This document shows, in pieces, positions 1 to 8,905 of a stretch of 64,000 nt of DNA (the stretch's first letter is position 1; each line of letters opens with the position of its first letter). The notes under the pieces are model-generated. The model ran no database searches and had not been told where the DNA came from. It saw only the letters and a program-made list of their open reading frames with translations. Position numbers and translations under genes: made by a program. The stretch is from DAIOEK01 sp964648485 (lineage in GTDB: Bacteria > Chloroflexota > Anaerolineae > Anaerolineales > Anaerolineaceae). The stretch lies in contig CAZYOF010000009.1 in the NCBI GenBank assembly GCA_964648485.1, positions 62,001 through 126,000 on the forward strand, written 5' to 3'.

Positions 1-604
1 CAGGGTCGATCCCCAGCCGGGAGAGCACTTCAGCAGACCAGTTGCGTGATTTCAGATCAAACAATACAGTGCCCGCGCCATCGGCTTTATCCATGGCGTA
101 GGCATCGGTTAATTTGTAGCGGATGTAATCTTTCGGCAGCAGAATGTGCCTGGCTTTGCGGTACACTTCCAGTTCGTTTTCGCGCACCCAGAGAATCTTG
201 GGCGCGGTAAACCCGGTGAGCGCCACATTGCCTGTGATCTGAATAAATCTTTCCCTGCCCACAAGCTGATGAATTTCATCGCACTGCGCCTGGGTGCGCT
301 GGTCATTCCACAGAATGGCGGGGCGCAAGATATTGCCAGCCTCATCGAGCAGTACCAATCCATGCATCTGCCCGGTCAGCCCAACCGCGCCAATACTCTC
401 TGGTTGAATGCCAGCCTTTTCAATGGCAGAACGGATAGCCGCCGTGACCGCGGTCCACCACTCCAGCGGATCCTGTTCAGACCAGAGCGGATGGGGAGTC
501 TGCAGGGTGTGTGGTGCAACACCCACAGCGATGACCTCGCCTTTTTCATCGATGATCAAGGCTTTACTGGATGTAGTCGAAGTATCGATTCCGAGCAGGT
601 ACAT
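1..604 (-). CDS. xylB: Xylulokinase, N-terminal part (cut by window edge)
   Basis: FGGY-family sugar kinase that phosphorylates D-xylulose to xylulose 5-phosphate in the cytoplasm. About 201 residues are visible. The phosphate-binding start GIDTSTTSSKAL is at residues 5-16, and GLTGQMHG at 75-82 is typical of XylB. The ATG at 604 gives the normal start of the family. The C-terminal half, with the rest of the ATP-binding domain, lies left of the window. It follows the GH3 gene by about 11 bp in the same direction, so it is the last visible gene of the xylose operon. The pairing with xylose isomerase makes xylulose the likely substrate; other FGGY substrates are less likely. Confidence 0.93.
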   Translation of the reverse strand, partial: MYLLGIDTSTTSSKALIIDEKGEVIAVGVAPHTLQTPHPLWSEQDPLEWWTAVTAAIRSAIEKAGIQPESIGAVGLTGQMHGLVLLDEAGNILRPAILWNDQRTQAQCDEIHQLVGRERFIQITGNVALTGFTAPKILWVRENELEVYRKARHILLPKDYIRYKLTDAYAMDKADGAGTVLFDLKSRNWSAEVLSRLGIDP

Positions 605-615
605 AAGCTTTTCTT

Positions 616-2934
616 CTATTTAATCGTTACCGGGCAAACAAACACAGGTTCTTTCACAGCGGTTTTTTGAGCTCCGGTGATTTCGAAGCTACCAGACAGG
701 CGGATATCTTCAGAGGAACTTCCCACCATCACCTGGATATCACCCGCTTCCAGGACCAGATTCAGGTCAATATCATAGAACGCCAGTTGATCTACCGGTA
801 GATGGAAGGTGACTGCTTTGGTTTCCCCTGGATTGATATTCACCCTGCGATAACCTTTCAATTCCTTGATCGGGCGCGGTATCGAAGCGTACTCATCAAA
901 CACGTACAACTGCACCACCTCATCCCCCGCAACAAGGCCAGTGTTTTTGACTTTGAGGGATACATCCACGGTGTCACCAGCAGCCACTTTGGCTTTGCTG
1001 ATGCTGAGGTCGGAATATTCAAACGAGGTATAGCTCAACCCATGACCGAACGGGTAGAGCGGAGTGGTCTTCTCGGCAACGTAATCACCATACCAGTGCG
1101 ATCTTGTGCCCGCTGGTTTGGTATTGTAAAAAATGGGAAGCTGTCCGGCTGAACGCGGGAAGGTCATGGTGAGCCTGCCAGCGGGGTTTTCATCACCAAA
1201 GAGCACATCCGCAATTGCCGCGCCGCCTTCTTCGCCGGGCAGCCACGCTTCGAGGATGGCATTGGCTTCATCTGCCAGATCGGTGAGAACATAAGGGCGC
1301 CCGGTCACCAGGACCACGACCACCGGTTTCCCGGTCGCTTTAACCGCCCGGAAGAGATGCTCCTGTACACCGGGCAGGCGGAGGTCGGCGCTGTCGCGTG
1401 TCTCGCCTACCGAGCATTCGGGGGTCAACCCCGAGCGGTCTCCGAGCACCAGAACTACGGCATCCGCCTGATTGGCTTTGGTTACTGCTTCCTGAATGGC
1501 AGATGTATCCGCTTCGAGGATTTCACAACCTTTCGCATACAACACCTGCGTGTCAGGCGATACCGCATCGTTCACGCCATCCAGTACATTGGTTACTTTA
1601 ATATCATGTTTACAGAAATGCTCCTTATCCATATTAATGAAGCAGGAGTTTTCCATCTGTTTATATTCCATCATGTAAGACATGGCGGCGTACGAGTAAT
1701 CACCCAGCTGGTTTCTGCCCGCCGCGGCGTTCGGTCCGATCACCGCGAGTGAGCGGATGGTCTTTTTCAGGGGCAAAATGCCGTCATTCTTCAACAAGAC
1801 CATGCTCTTTTGGGCGATCTCGCGGGCGAGTGCACGGTTTTGGGGAGTTTCAAACATTTCCAGCACACGGGCTTCATCCGCATAGGGGTTCTCAAATAAT
1901 CCCAGCTCAAATTTCGCGGTGAGATGCCGTGATACCGCCTGGTCAATTGCATCCAAGGTGACCGTGCCGTTTTTCAGCGCTTCTTTGAGGGCATCCCCAT
2001 AACACACCACGCTCGGCATTTCCACATCGATACCGGCATTCAAAGCCATCTGCCCGGCATCCTCCAGATTCTTTGCAACTTTATGGAAGTTGTTAAGCAT
2101 AACGATGGCTTCATAATCAGAAACCACCAAACCCTTGAAGCCCAGTCTGTTCCTTAATAAATCAGTGAGGATCCGGCGCGAAGCAGCGACCACTTCCCCA
2201 TCCAGTTCGGGGTAGGCATTCATCATGGATGCCAGTTTCGCGTCGCGGATGGCTGCGTGGAACGGGGCGAGGAAGTAATTGAATATCTCTCCCATGCCCA
2301 TGTGGACTGGCGCGCAATTTAACCCGCCCTGCGAATTGCTGTGACCAATGAAATGCTTGCCCGTAGCGATGACACCCTGATTGAGGTCATCAGATTGCAT
2401 ACCGCGGATATATGCCGAACCGAAATGACTGGTGAGAGTGGGATCTTCGCCGAAGGTTTCTTCCACCCTTCCCCAGCGCGGATCGCGGGCGACATCCAAC
2501 ACGGGGGCAAGTACCTGCCTTGCGCCCAGCGCCATGATCTGCTTGCGGATGGCGGTGGTCATCGCCTCGGCGAGTTCGGGTTGGAAGGTGCTGGCAACTC
2601 CCAGCATCTGCGGGAACGTTGTTCCCCCCAGCACCATCGCGCCCGAACAGCTTTCTTCATGAAGGATGGCAGGAATCCCAAGACGGGTTTTATCAACTAG
2701 GAACTTTTGCAGTTCGTTCCCGGTTTTCGCCGCTCGAACCGGGTCGAAGGTGGTTCCTCCGGCGACACGGGTAATTTGCCCGATACCATTCTTTAATAAA
2801 CCTGAGGTTTTGTCCCAATCGAGGACACCATCGGTTTGCAGCTCGTGCATCCAATATGAACCAATCTGGGCAAGTTTTTCGTCCAGTGTCATTTTTTCAA
2901 GCAGTGTTGTTACGCGTTTCGCAATGGATTCCAT
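616..2934 (-). CDS. GH3 beta-glycosidase (probable beta-xylosidase/beta-glucosidase)
   Basis: 772-residue glycoside hydrolase family 3 enzyme that releases sugar from the non-reducing end of oligosaccharides. The N-terminal TIM-barrel has KHFIGH at 193-198 and the nucleophile motif VSDYEA with Asp273. A C-terminal alpha/beta sandwich follows, then a fibronectin III-like domain from about residue 655. No signal peptide is visible, so it probably acts inside the cell on imported oligosaccharides. Its position between xylose isomerase and xylulokinase suggests xylosidase activity (inference); GH3 sequences alone do not separate xylosidase from glucosidase. Confidence 0.92.
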   Translation of the reverse strand: MESIAKRVTTLLEKMTLDEKLAQIGSYWMHELQTDGVLDWDKTSGLLKNGIGQITRVAGGTTFDPVRAAKTGNELQKFLVDKTRLGIPAILHEESCSGAMVLGGTTFPQMLGVASTFQPELAEAMTTAIRKQIMALGARQVLAPVLDVARDPRWGRVEETFGEDPTLTSHFGSAYIRGMQSDDLNQGVIATGKHFIGHSNSQGGLNCAPVHMGMGEIFNYFLAPFHAAIRDAKLASMMNAYPELDGEVVAASRRILTDLLRNRLGFKGLVVSDYEAIVMLNNFHKVAKNLEDAGQMALNAGIDVEMPSVVCYGDALKEALKNGTVTLDAIDQAVSRHLTAKFELGLFENPYADEARVLEMFETPQNRALAREIAQKSMVLLKNDGILPLKKTIRSLAVIGPNAAAGRNQLGDYSYAAMSYMMEYKQMENSCFINMDKEHFCKHDIKVTNVLDGVNDAVSPDTQVLYAKGCEILEADTSAIQEAVTKANQADAVVLVLGDRSGLTPECSVGETRDSADLRLPGVQEHLFRAVKATGKPVVVVLVTGRPYVLTDLADEANAILEAWLPGEEGGAAIADVLFGDENPAGRLTMTFPRSAGQLPIFYNTKPAGTRSHWYGDYVAEKTTPLYPFGHGLSYTSFEYSDLSISKAKVAAGDTVDVSLKVKNTGLVAGDEVVQLYVFDEYASIPRPIKELKGYRRVNINPGETKAVTFHLPVDQLAFYDIDLNLVLEAGDIQVMVGSSSEDIRLSGSFEITGAQKTAVKEPVFVCPVTIK

Positions 2935-2975
2935 ACTACATCTAGTTCCTATCCACCTTCAAAAATGGTCACCCC

Positions 2976-2999
2976 GCCGGAAGGCAAATCCCTTCCGGC
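2976..2999 (-). promoter_or_regulatory. Intercistronic hairpin between xylA and GH3 gene
   Basis: Perfect 9-bp inverted repeat (2976-2984 with 2991-2999, 6-nt loop) just after the xylose isomerase stop. No T-run follows on the minus strand, so it is more likely an mRNA-stabilising or processing hairpin than a full terminator. Confidence 0.55.
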
Positions 3000-3012
3000 A
3001 GAGTAAAGGGAT

Positions 3013-4179
3013 TTACCGTACTCCCAGTAATAATTCGTTTGTCAATTGATCCAAGAATTCATATTTCAATCCGCGGGCACCCAGCGCGACCCGGTCAAAG
3101 GATACCGCTTTCAAGCCGCTGGCTTTCTCGGGACTGTACTTGCCAGAATATTTCTCCAATGATCCATCATCCGCGTTAATTTCTGCAACCAACGCCTGTA
3201 TTTCCTTATCCGCGTTCCACTGGGCTGCTTTTTCTTTGAGGATGAGGTAAGTGCGCATGCAGCCGCGGGCGAAATCTTTCACGCCGCCAAAGTCCTCTGT
3301 GCGCAGGGCATGCGCGTCAAAGTGGCGGCTGCCGCTGTAACCATAATCTTCGAGCAGCTTCACCAGGAAGAACGCGCTCTTCAGGTTGACCATGCCAAAG
3401 CGGAAATCCTGATCGTAGCGGCCAAAAGCCTGATCGTTCAAATCGATGTGGAAGAGTTTGCCCGCATCCAATGCCTGGGCAACGGAGTGGGTGAAGTTTA
3501 ATCCCGCCATGTGCTCGTGAGCCACTTCGGGGTTGACACCCACCATCTCGGGATGGTCGAGCGTGGCGATGAAGCCCAGCATGTGCCCGGTGGTGGCGTT
3601 GTAGATATCGCCACGCGGTTCGTTGGGTTTGGCTTCAAGGGCGAGTTTCATCCCGTACTTATTATCAATGACGTATTCACAAAGGAAGTTCATGGCTTCA
3701 CGATTGCGCTTTATAGCTGTAATCGGATCCTTCGATGAATCGGTATCTGTACCTTCACGTCCACCCCAAAATACATAGACTTTCGCCCCTAATTCAGCGC
3801 CCAAATCAATGGAGTTCATGGTTTTCTGGAGGGCGTAAGCGCGAACTTTGGGGTCATTGGAGGTAAATGCGCCATCCTTGAACGCCGGGTCAAAGAACAG
3901 ATTGGTGGTTGCCATCGGGACAACCAGTCCGGTTTCTTTCAGTGCCTTTTTAAAATCACTCACAATCCGATCGCGTTCAGCCGGGGTGGCATCGATAGGC
4001 ACTAGATCGTTATCATGGAAGTTCACCCCATATGCGCCGACTTCCGCCAGCAGGTGAACCAATTCTACGGGGGTTTTCGCATCGCGGACAGGCGCACCAA
4101 ACGGATCACGTCCGGTACTTCCTACTGTCCATAAACCAAATGTGAATTTATCTTCGGGCTTGGGTTGAAAATTTTTCAT
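3013..4179 (-). CDS. xylA: Xylose isomerase (class I, actinobacterial-type)
   Basis: Converts D-xylose to D-xylulose in the cytoplasm. At 388 residues it matches the short class I enzymes. The expected active site is complete: catalytic His55 and Asp58 (FHDND), metal ligands Glu182, Glu218, His221, Asp246, Asp256, Asp258 and Asp288, and Lys184. It lies 16 bp after the second permease gene and upstream of the GH3 gene, all on the minus strand, which fits a xylo-oligosaccharide uptake and use operon. Confidence 0.97.
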   Translation of the reverse strand: MKNFQPKPEDKFTFGLWTVGSTGRDPFGAPVRDAKTPVELVHLLAEVGAYGVNFHDNDLVPIDATPAERDRIVSDFKKALKETGLVVPMATTNLFFDPAFKDGAFTSNDPKVRAYALQKTMNSIDLGAELGAKVYVFWGGREGTDTDSSKDPITAIKRNREAMNFLCEYVIDNKYGMKLALEAKPNEPRGDIYNATTGHMLGFIATLDHPEMVGVNPEVAHEHMAGLNFTHSVAQALDAGKLFHIDLNDQAFGRYDQDFRFGMVNLKSAFFLVKLLEDYGYSGSRHFDAHALRTEDFGGVKDFARGCMRTYLILKEKAAQWNADKEIQALVAEINADDGSLEKYSGKYSPEKASGLKAVSFDRVALGARGLKYEFLDQLTNELLLGVR

Positions 4180-4195
4180 TATGGAACACTCCTTT

Positions 4196-5068
4196 TTAAC
4201 CTTTGACTGCTCCAGCGGTGAGACCGGAGACGATTTGCTTTTCGGCGATGAGATAGAAAATTAACGTCGGGATGGAAGACAGGGCGACAAATGCGGAAAT
4301 TAGCGCAAGATCCTGCCCGTACTGTCCCTGGAACTGCATTGTCCCCAATGGCAAGGTCCAGAGTTGATTACTATTCAAAACCACAAGAGGGACAAGTAAA
4401 TCATTCCAACTGACAATCATGACCAACGCGGCAACGGCAGCCAGTGCCGGTTTGACCAATGGCAGCATGATCCGCCAGAAGAAATCAAAGTTGGTACAAC
4501 CATCAATGTATGCGGCATCCTGCAGCTCGCGCGGCACAGAAGTGAAGAAGCCCTCGAGGATAACGATATTCCCGGATAACTGAAAGGCAACCTGCACGAG
4601 AATCACACCCATCAGACTGTCTATCACATTCAGCCCGCTCTGTTCCAACTGGCGGAGTACGAAATAGACCGGAAGGATGGCCACATTGATCGGGAACATT
4701 AATCCAACTGTAAAGAGGTTATAAAAGAAGTTCTTCCCCTTAAACTCCATCCGTGCAAACACAAATGATGCCAGAGCGCATATGATTACTGTGGCTGCTG
4801 TTGTGGCGATCATCACGATCAAGCTGTTTTTCATCATCCCCCAGAAACCGGGCGTACTGAGAATACCAATAACATTTTCCCAGTGGGGTGGATTTGGAAT
4901 TGAATAAGGTGTTGAGTACATCTGCCCGGTGGTTTTAACCGCACCAAACATCAAGATTATGATGGGCACGAAGATGAGAATTGTCGCTATCGTCAGAACC
5001 AGATATTGAACAAATCTGGGTACCGCTTTTCTCATCCAGCGTGGTGTTGGAATGACATTCTGCATCAA
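4196..5068 (-). CDS. ABC sugar permease, MalG/LacG type
   Basis: 290-residue inner-membrane permease of a CUT1-type carbohydrate importer. It has about six membrane segments starting near residue 18 and a cytoplasmic EAA-type loop (LQDAAYIDGCTNFDFF) that contacts the ATPase. It follows the MalF-type permease by 10 bp. No ATPase gene is in the window, so the transporter probably uses a shared MsmK-like ATPase encoded elsewhere. The substrate is probably xylo-oligosaccharides, by context only. Confidence 0.93.
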   Translation of the reverse strand: MMQNVIPTPRWMRKAVPRFVQYLVLTIATILIFVPIIILMFGAVKTTGQMYSTPYSIPNPPHWENVIGILSTPGFWGMMKNSLIVMIATTAATVIICALASFVFARMEFKGKNFFYNLFTVGLMFPINVAILPVYFVLRQLEQSGLNVIDSLMGVILVQVAFQLSGNIVILEGFFTSVPRELQDAAYIDGCTNFDFFWRIMLPLVKPALAAVAALVMIVSWNDLLVPLVVLNSNQLWTLPLGTMQFQGQYGQDLALISAFVALSSIPTLIFYLIAEKQIVSGLTAGAVKG

Positions 5069-5078
5069 ATAGCCCTTT

Positions 5079-6023
5079 CTATAAACCGGTAAGATAATCT
5101 GGTTTACGGGTGAGATGCCTGTAGACCAGGGAGAATATCAAACAGACAATAAACATGATGATTGCAACAGCAGCACCATAACCCAGCTGATATCGAACAA
5201 AACCGAAGCGGTACATGTAGGTAGCCATTGTCTCACTGGCATTCACCGGTCCACCCCTTGTCATCACCCAAACCAGGATAAATTGCTGAATCGATCCCAA
5301 AACAGACATATAAACAGATGTTTTGATCGTTCCGCCCAGCAGAGGCAGGGTGATGAAGAAAAAGTTCTGAAAAGAATTGGCACCATCCATACGCGCCGCT
5401 TCTTCGATTTCTGTCGGGATATTCTGTAAGCCAGTGAGATACAAAAGCATGTGGAAACCGAAGAATTTCCAAGTGAGCGTTATGAAGACGGCAAACAGAA
5501 CAATATTCATATCTGCCAGCCAGTTCACCGGTTTCATCCCCAGAAAGACCAGTATTCCATTCAGAAGTCCCCGCTCAGGATCTGGATTATACAGAAGCAT
5601 CCACATGATGCCGGTATTTACTTCAGATAGAACATAAGGGAGGAAAAAGATTAATCGGAATACCGCCCGACCAGGTAAATTGCGACCTACCATTACTGCC
5701 AGCATCATTGCCAGCGGCAATTGCAATCCCAGTGAACACACGATGATGATCAGGACATTTTGAATGGATTTGATGAAGACTTTGTCGGCGAATATCCTTC
5801 GATAATTTTCCAACCCAATATTATGAACTGCAGGACCCAGGCCTTTCCAATCAAACGTACTGTAATACAAAGAGCGAAAGATGGGATAAATCACGAAAAG
5901 AAGGAAAAGAATAAGTGCTGGTAACAGAAACAGGGTAATGACCAACCAATCCTGACGCGGACCTCGCCGATTGGAAGAGTCAGATGCCTGCATTGATTTA
6001 AAAGTCGCCGGAAGTGACCGCAT
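5079..6023 (-). CDS. ABC sugar permease, MalF/LacF type
   Basis: About 314-residue inner-membrane permease, partner of the downstream MalG-type protein. It has six predicted membrane segments and the EAA loop EIEEAARMDGANSFQNF. I chose the ATG at 6023, with a weak AGAAAG 9 bases upstream. A TTG at 6050 or the ATG at 5993 are alternatives, since the first 25 residues are polar and poorly constrained. It belongs to the operon behind the sugar-binding protein. Confidence 0.92.
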   Translation of the reverse strand: MRSLPATFKSMQASDSSNRRGPRQDWLVITLFLLPALILFLLFVIYPIFRSLYYSTFDWKGLGPAVHNIGLENYRRIFADKVFIKSIQNVLIIIVCSLGLQLPLAMMLAVMVGRNLPGRAVFRLIFFLPYVLSEVNTGIMWMLLYNPDPERGLLNGILVFLGMKPVNWLADMNIVLFAVFITLTWKFFGFHMLLYLTGLQNIPTEIEEAARMDGANSFQNFFFITLPLLGGTIKTSVYMSVLGSIQQFILVWVMTRGGPVNASETMATYMYRFGFVRYQLGYGAAVAIIMFIVCLIFSLVYRHLTRKPDYLTGL

Positions 6024-6137
6024 GAATAGTCGCTTTCTATGTCCTATCAATACCCGGAAAACGAACTACCGAATATTGCTCAATAAATAATTATATATAC
6101 GATTGTTCTTGCCAGAAACAAAATGGATATTTGAAGA

Positions 6138-6178
6138 ACAGGTGCGGGATTGAGTTTTACTCCAATCCTCGCACCTGT
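6138..6178 (-). promoter_or_regulatory. Intercistronic stem-loop after the sugar-binding protein gene
   Basis: Inverted repeat of about 16 bp (ACAGGTGCG and its complement at the ends, one bulge) beginning about 16 bases after the binding-protein stop. There is no T-run. Such hairpins often protect the binding-protein message so that it exceeds the permease message; that role is inferred. Confidence 0.6.
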
Positions 6179-6193
6179 CGGCAATGTTAGAGC

Positions 6194-7558
6194 TTATTGG
6201 GCAAGGAAGCCGGCTTCAATTTCTGCACAGACTTCTTCAGGTGTAGCGGTACCAGCGTAGAGCTTCTGGACTGCATCATTGATAATGCCACCCATCGCGG
6301 AGGGCAATACCTGATCGAAGTACAGCTGATAGTAAGTTGAATTGGCAACTGCTTGTGAAACCATCACCATATTAGGATCAGCCAGAGCAACTTCAGCTCC
6401 CTTGGCAACGGGGATACCCGTATTGGAAGCAGCAATCACTTTCTGGTTTTCGAGACTGGTCAGATATTTCACAAATTCGATGGCTTCTGGTTCTGCATCT
6501 TTACCAATAGCGAAACCATTACCACCACCAACGATATCGGTAGCCAGACCCTTGCCACCTTCAACTGCCGGGAAATTGAACATACCGAGGTTGGCAACAC
6601 CCTTGAGATCAGCGCTGTTGGCAGCCTGAACGGAGGGGGACCACTGTCCACCAAGAAGCATGGCAGCCTTACCATTACCGAAGGTAGCCTGCATTTCATC
6701 GTGGGTCGCGCCGAGGAAGCCTTCCTGGAAGGGTTGCATATCGATGAGTCTCTTCAGTTCATAACCGGCCTTGACAAACGCTTCATCGGTGAATTTTCCG
6801 GTGCGGGCATCGCCAGTTGCGGCAGCGGCGCTGAAGGCTTCAGCTCCACCCACGCGGGAGACGAGATATGACCAAATGTGCATGCCAGGCCATTTATCGC
6901 CTTCACCAACAGAGATGGGGGTAATACCGGCATCTTTGAGTTTCTGTACGTCAGTCAGGAATTCTTCCCAGGTAGCGGGCGGGGTATCGATGCCAGCCTG
7001 CGCAAAGAGGTCTTTGTTGTACCAGAAGGTAACGGCGCCCATATCCCAGGGAACGCCATAGTTACGGCCATCGACTGCAAAAGCATCCAACGCGCCGAGG
7101 GTGTTACCCCATTCGCCGCCATTGGCTTCGAGATCAGGGGTGATGTCTTTCAAAAGACCGGCATTAACCTGTTCAATCATGCCACCCTGTCCCCAGCTCT
7201 GGAAGATATCAGGCACCTCACCAGACTGAAGAACGGTTGTGAGTTTAGTCTTAAAGGCTTCGTTCTCGAGAACGGTGATTTCAATCTTTACATTGGGATT
7301 CATAGCCATGAAATCATCCGCCATCTTTTGCCAGTCAGAGAGAGCAGGATCTTTTGTGGAGATATGCCACCAGGTGACGACAACGGGTTCTGCTGCTGGG
7401 GCAGCAGGTTCAGCCGGTGCAGCAGGTTGTGCTGGAGCGGCGGGTTCTGCGGGGGCAGCCGGTTCAGCTGGAGCCGGAGCTGCGGGGGTTGTGCACGCAG
7501 TTAATGCAAAAACTAGAATAAGCAAAACACTCAATGGTTTAAAAAGCTTGCTGGTCAT
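6194..7558 (-). CDS. Sugar ABC transporter substrate-binding lipoprotein
   Basis: 454-residue extracytoplasmic binding protein of the maltose/xylo-oligosaccharide type (family 1). A signal peptide ends in the lipobox LTAC, followed by a low-complexity Ala/Pro/Glu linker (about residues 25-60, repeated PAAPAEP) and then the binding domain starting VVVTWWH. The ATG is preceded by a strong AGGAGG. It is the first structural gene of the importer and is probably controlled by the adjacent LacI protein. The substrate is inferred from the xylan context. Confidence 0.95.
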   Translation of the reverse strand: MTSKLFKPLSVLLILVFALTACTTPAAPAPAEPAAPAEPAAPAQPAAPAEPAAPAAEPVVVTWWHISTKDPALSDWQKMADDFMAMNPNVKIEITVLENEAFKTKLTTVLQSGEVPDIFQSWGQGGMIEQVNAGLLKDITPDLEANGGEWGNTLGALDAFAVDGRNYGVPWDMGAVTFWYNKDLFAQAGIDTPPATWEEFLTDVQKLKDAGITPISVGEGDKWPGMHIWSYLVSRVGGAEAFSAAAATGDARTGKFTDEAFVKAGYELKRLIDMQPFQEGFLGATHDEMQATFGNGKAAMLLGGQWSPSVQAANSADLKGVANLGMFNFPAVEGGKGLATDIVGGGNGFAIGKDAEPEAIEFVKYLTSLENQKVIAASNTGIPVAKGAEVALADPNMVMVSQAVANSTYYQLYFDQVLPSAMGGIINDAVQKLYAGTATPEEVCAEIEAGFLAQ

Positions 7559-7749
7559 TACTCCTCCTTTAGGAAGTTTCTAGGTTATACTAACGGCGTG
7601 CGGAGATATACTCCACACGAATGCGCAGGTCTTCCTTCGTTCTGCTCAAGTCTGAAGCGGAGACCTGTTCTTTTATTCCTGTAGCTTTCTATACTCACCT
7701 CCTTTCAAAGCATAGCCAATCTATTAGGAGTTACCGGTAAAAGGCGATA
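7559..7749 (-). promoter_or_regulatory. Leader/promoter region of the sugar importer operon
   Basis: 191-bp gap between lacI and the binding-protein gene. It holds an imperfect hairpin (about 7640-7671, CAGGTCT with AGACCTG) and a 10-bp palindrome TTACCGGTAA at 7732-7741 next to the lacI stop, which could be a repressor half-site. No clear -35/-10 pair was found. Confidence 0.3.
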
Positions 7750-8757
7750 TTAGATTGCACGACATGAATTGCGAATCACCAGCTTTGTTTTCATCCGGTA
7801 TGTATTTTCTGCTAGCGGCGGATCATTGATCAGCTTGATCAACATTCTCGTCGCCATATAACCCATGTCTGAGATAAATTGATCTATGGTTGTCAATCCC
7901 ATATATTTTGATTCGGGGATATTGTCGAAACCAACCACAGATAGATCTTCTGGAATCTTCAGTCCTAACTCTTCTGCCACCTGATAAACGCCCATTGCAC
8001 TCTGGTCGTTGGAAGCAAAGATAGCAGTGGGTTTATCGGGAAGAGTCAGGAGATCGTGTGCGCATTTGATGGATGTTTCGGTCGTGTAATCACCGGTCGC
8101 AATAAGCTTTTCATCAATTGAAATTCCAGCATTTTCGAGACTATCCCGATACCCGCGCAAGCGGCGGTTCGAGCTTTCCAGTTCTTCACGGCCAGTGATA
8201 AAACCAATTCGTTTATGACCCAATGAGAGTAAATATTCCATACCATCGACCACACCCTGATAGTTGGTGGCATGGACTGATGGATATTGAGGATTACTCA
8301 TAACGGGATCGATGGATACAATCGGTGCAATTGTGGAAAATTCACTGGTGACCGGAGCGACGATGACAACGCCATCGGCAATGGAATTATTGAGCAAGGA
8401 AACATATTTAAGCTCGTGACTTGCCCGTCCGCTTTTTCTCACATCCCCGGTGGTATAGACCAGAAGATCAAATTCCGATTCAGATATGGCGCGGTTGACC
8501 CCCTTCATGATCTCAACCGCGTACGGATAAGCAATATCAGGCATGATTAAACCGAGCAATCCCTTTTTGAAACTGCGCATACTACGGGCTGCAAGGTTGG
8601 ATGTGTAACCCAGTTCTTCAATAACGGCGAGAATGTGATCCTGGGTATCGCTGGCAACATCAACTTTTCCATTGAGTACACGGGAGACTGTAGAAACCGA
8701 TACGCCCGCGGTTTTTGCGACATCTTGGATTGTCACAGATTGCTTTCGATTTCCCAT
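7750..8757 (-). CDS. LacI-family transcriptional regulator
   Basis: 335-residue repressor. The N-terminal HTH (VTIQDVAKTAGVSVSTVSRV, residues 8-27) is followed by a periplasmic-binding-protein-like sensor domain. The ATG at 8757 places the HTH at its usual position; a longer reading frame upstream would only add sequence overlapping the operators. It sits between the importer operon and the divergent GH10 xylanase, so it probably controls both in response to xylose or a xylo-oligosaccharide. Binding to the tandem repeat at 8785-8826 is inferred. Confidence 0.95.
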   Translation of the reverse strand: MGNRKQSVTIQDVAKTAGVSVSTVSRVLNGKVDVASDTQDHILAVIEELGYTSNLAARSMRSFKKGLLGLIMPDIAYPYAVEIMKGVNRAISESEFDLLVYTTGDVRKSGRASHELKYVSLLNNSIADGVVIVAPVTSEFSTIAPIVSIDPVMSNPQYPSVHATNYQGVVDGMEYLLSLGHKRIGFITGREELESSNRRLRGYRDSLENAGISIDEKLIATGDYTTETSIKCAHDLLTLPDKPTAIFASNDQSAMGVYQVAEELGLKIPEDLSVVGFDNIPESKYMGLTTIDQFISDMGYMATRMLIKLINDPPLAENTYRMKTKLVIRNSCRAI

Positions 8758-8784
8758 TAGAGTTCCCGCCCGAAGTGATATAAT

Positions 8785-8826
8785 ATCGGTATCGTTTCCG
8801 GTATCGTTTCCGGCATCGTTACCGAT
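8785..8826. promoter_or_regulatory. Tandem operator cluster between lacI and GH10 gene
   Basis: Three head-to-tail 12-bp units with no spacer: GGTATCGTTTCC at 8788 and 8800, GGCATCGTTACC at 8812. Each has the central CG and GG/CC ends typical of LacI-family operators. The ends of the cluster (ATCGGTA and TTACCGAT) also form an inverted pair. A TATAAT-like box overlaps the lacI-side end, suggesting autoregulation. Confidence 0.6.
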
Positions 8827-8905
8827 ATTATTGCATACCCGGTTCGAAATGTCAACATGTTTTAAGAAAAGTCCAGTAAACCAACCGCCCACGCCAGGAG
8901 GAACC

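Noticed and set aside
8672..8905. 78-codon N-terminal extension of the xylanase
   Set aside because: It would run through lacI codons and the operator cluster; the ATG at 8906 has a strong ribosome site and the right family start.
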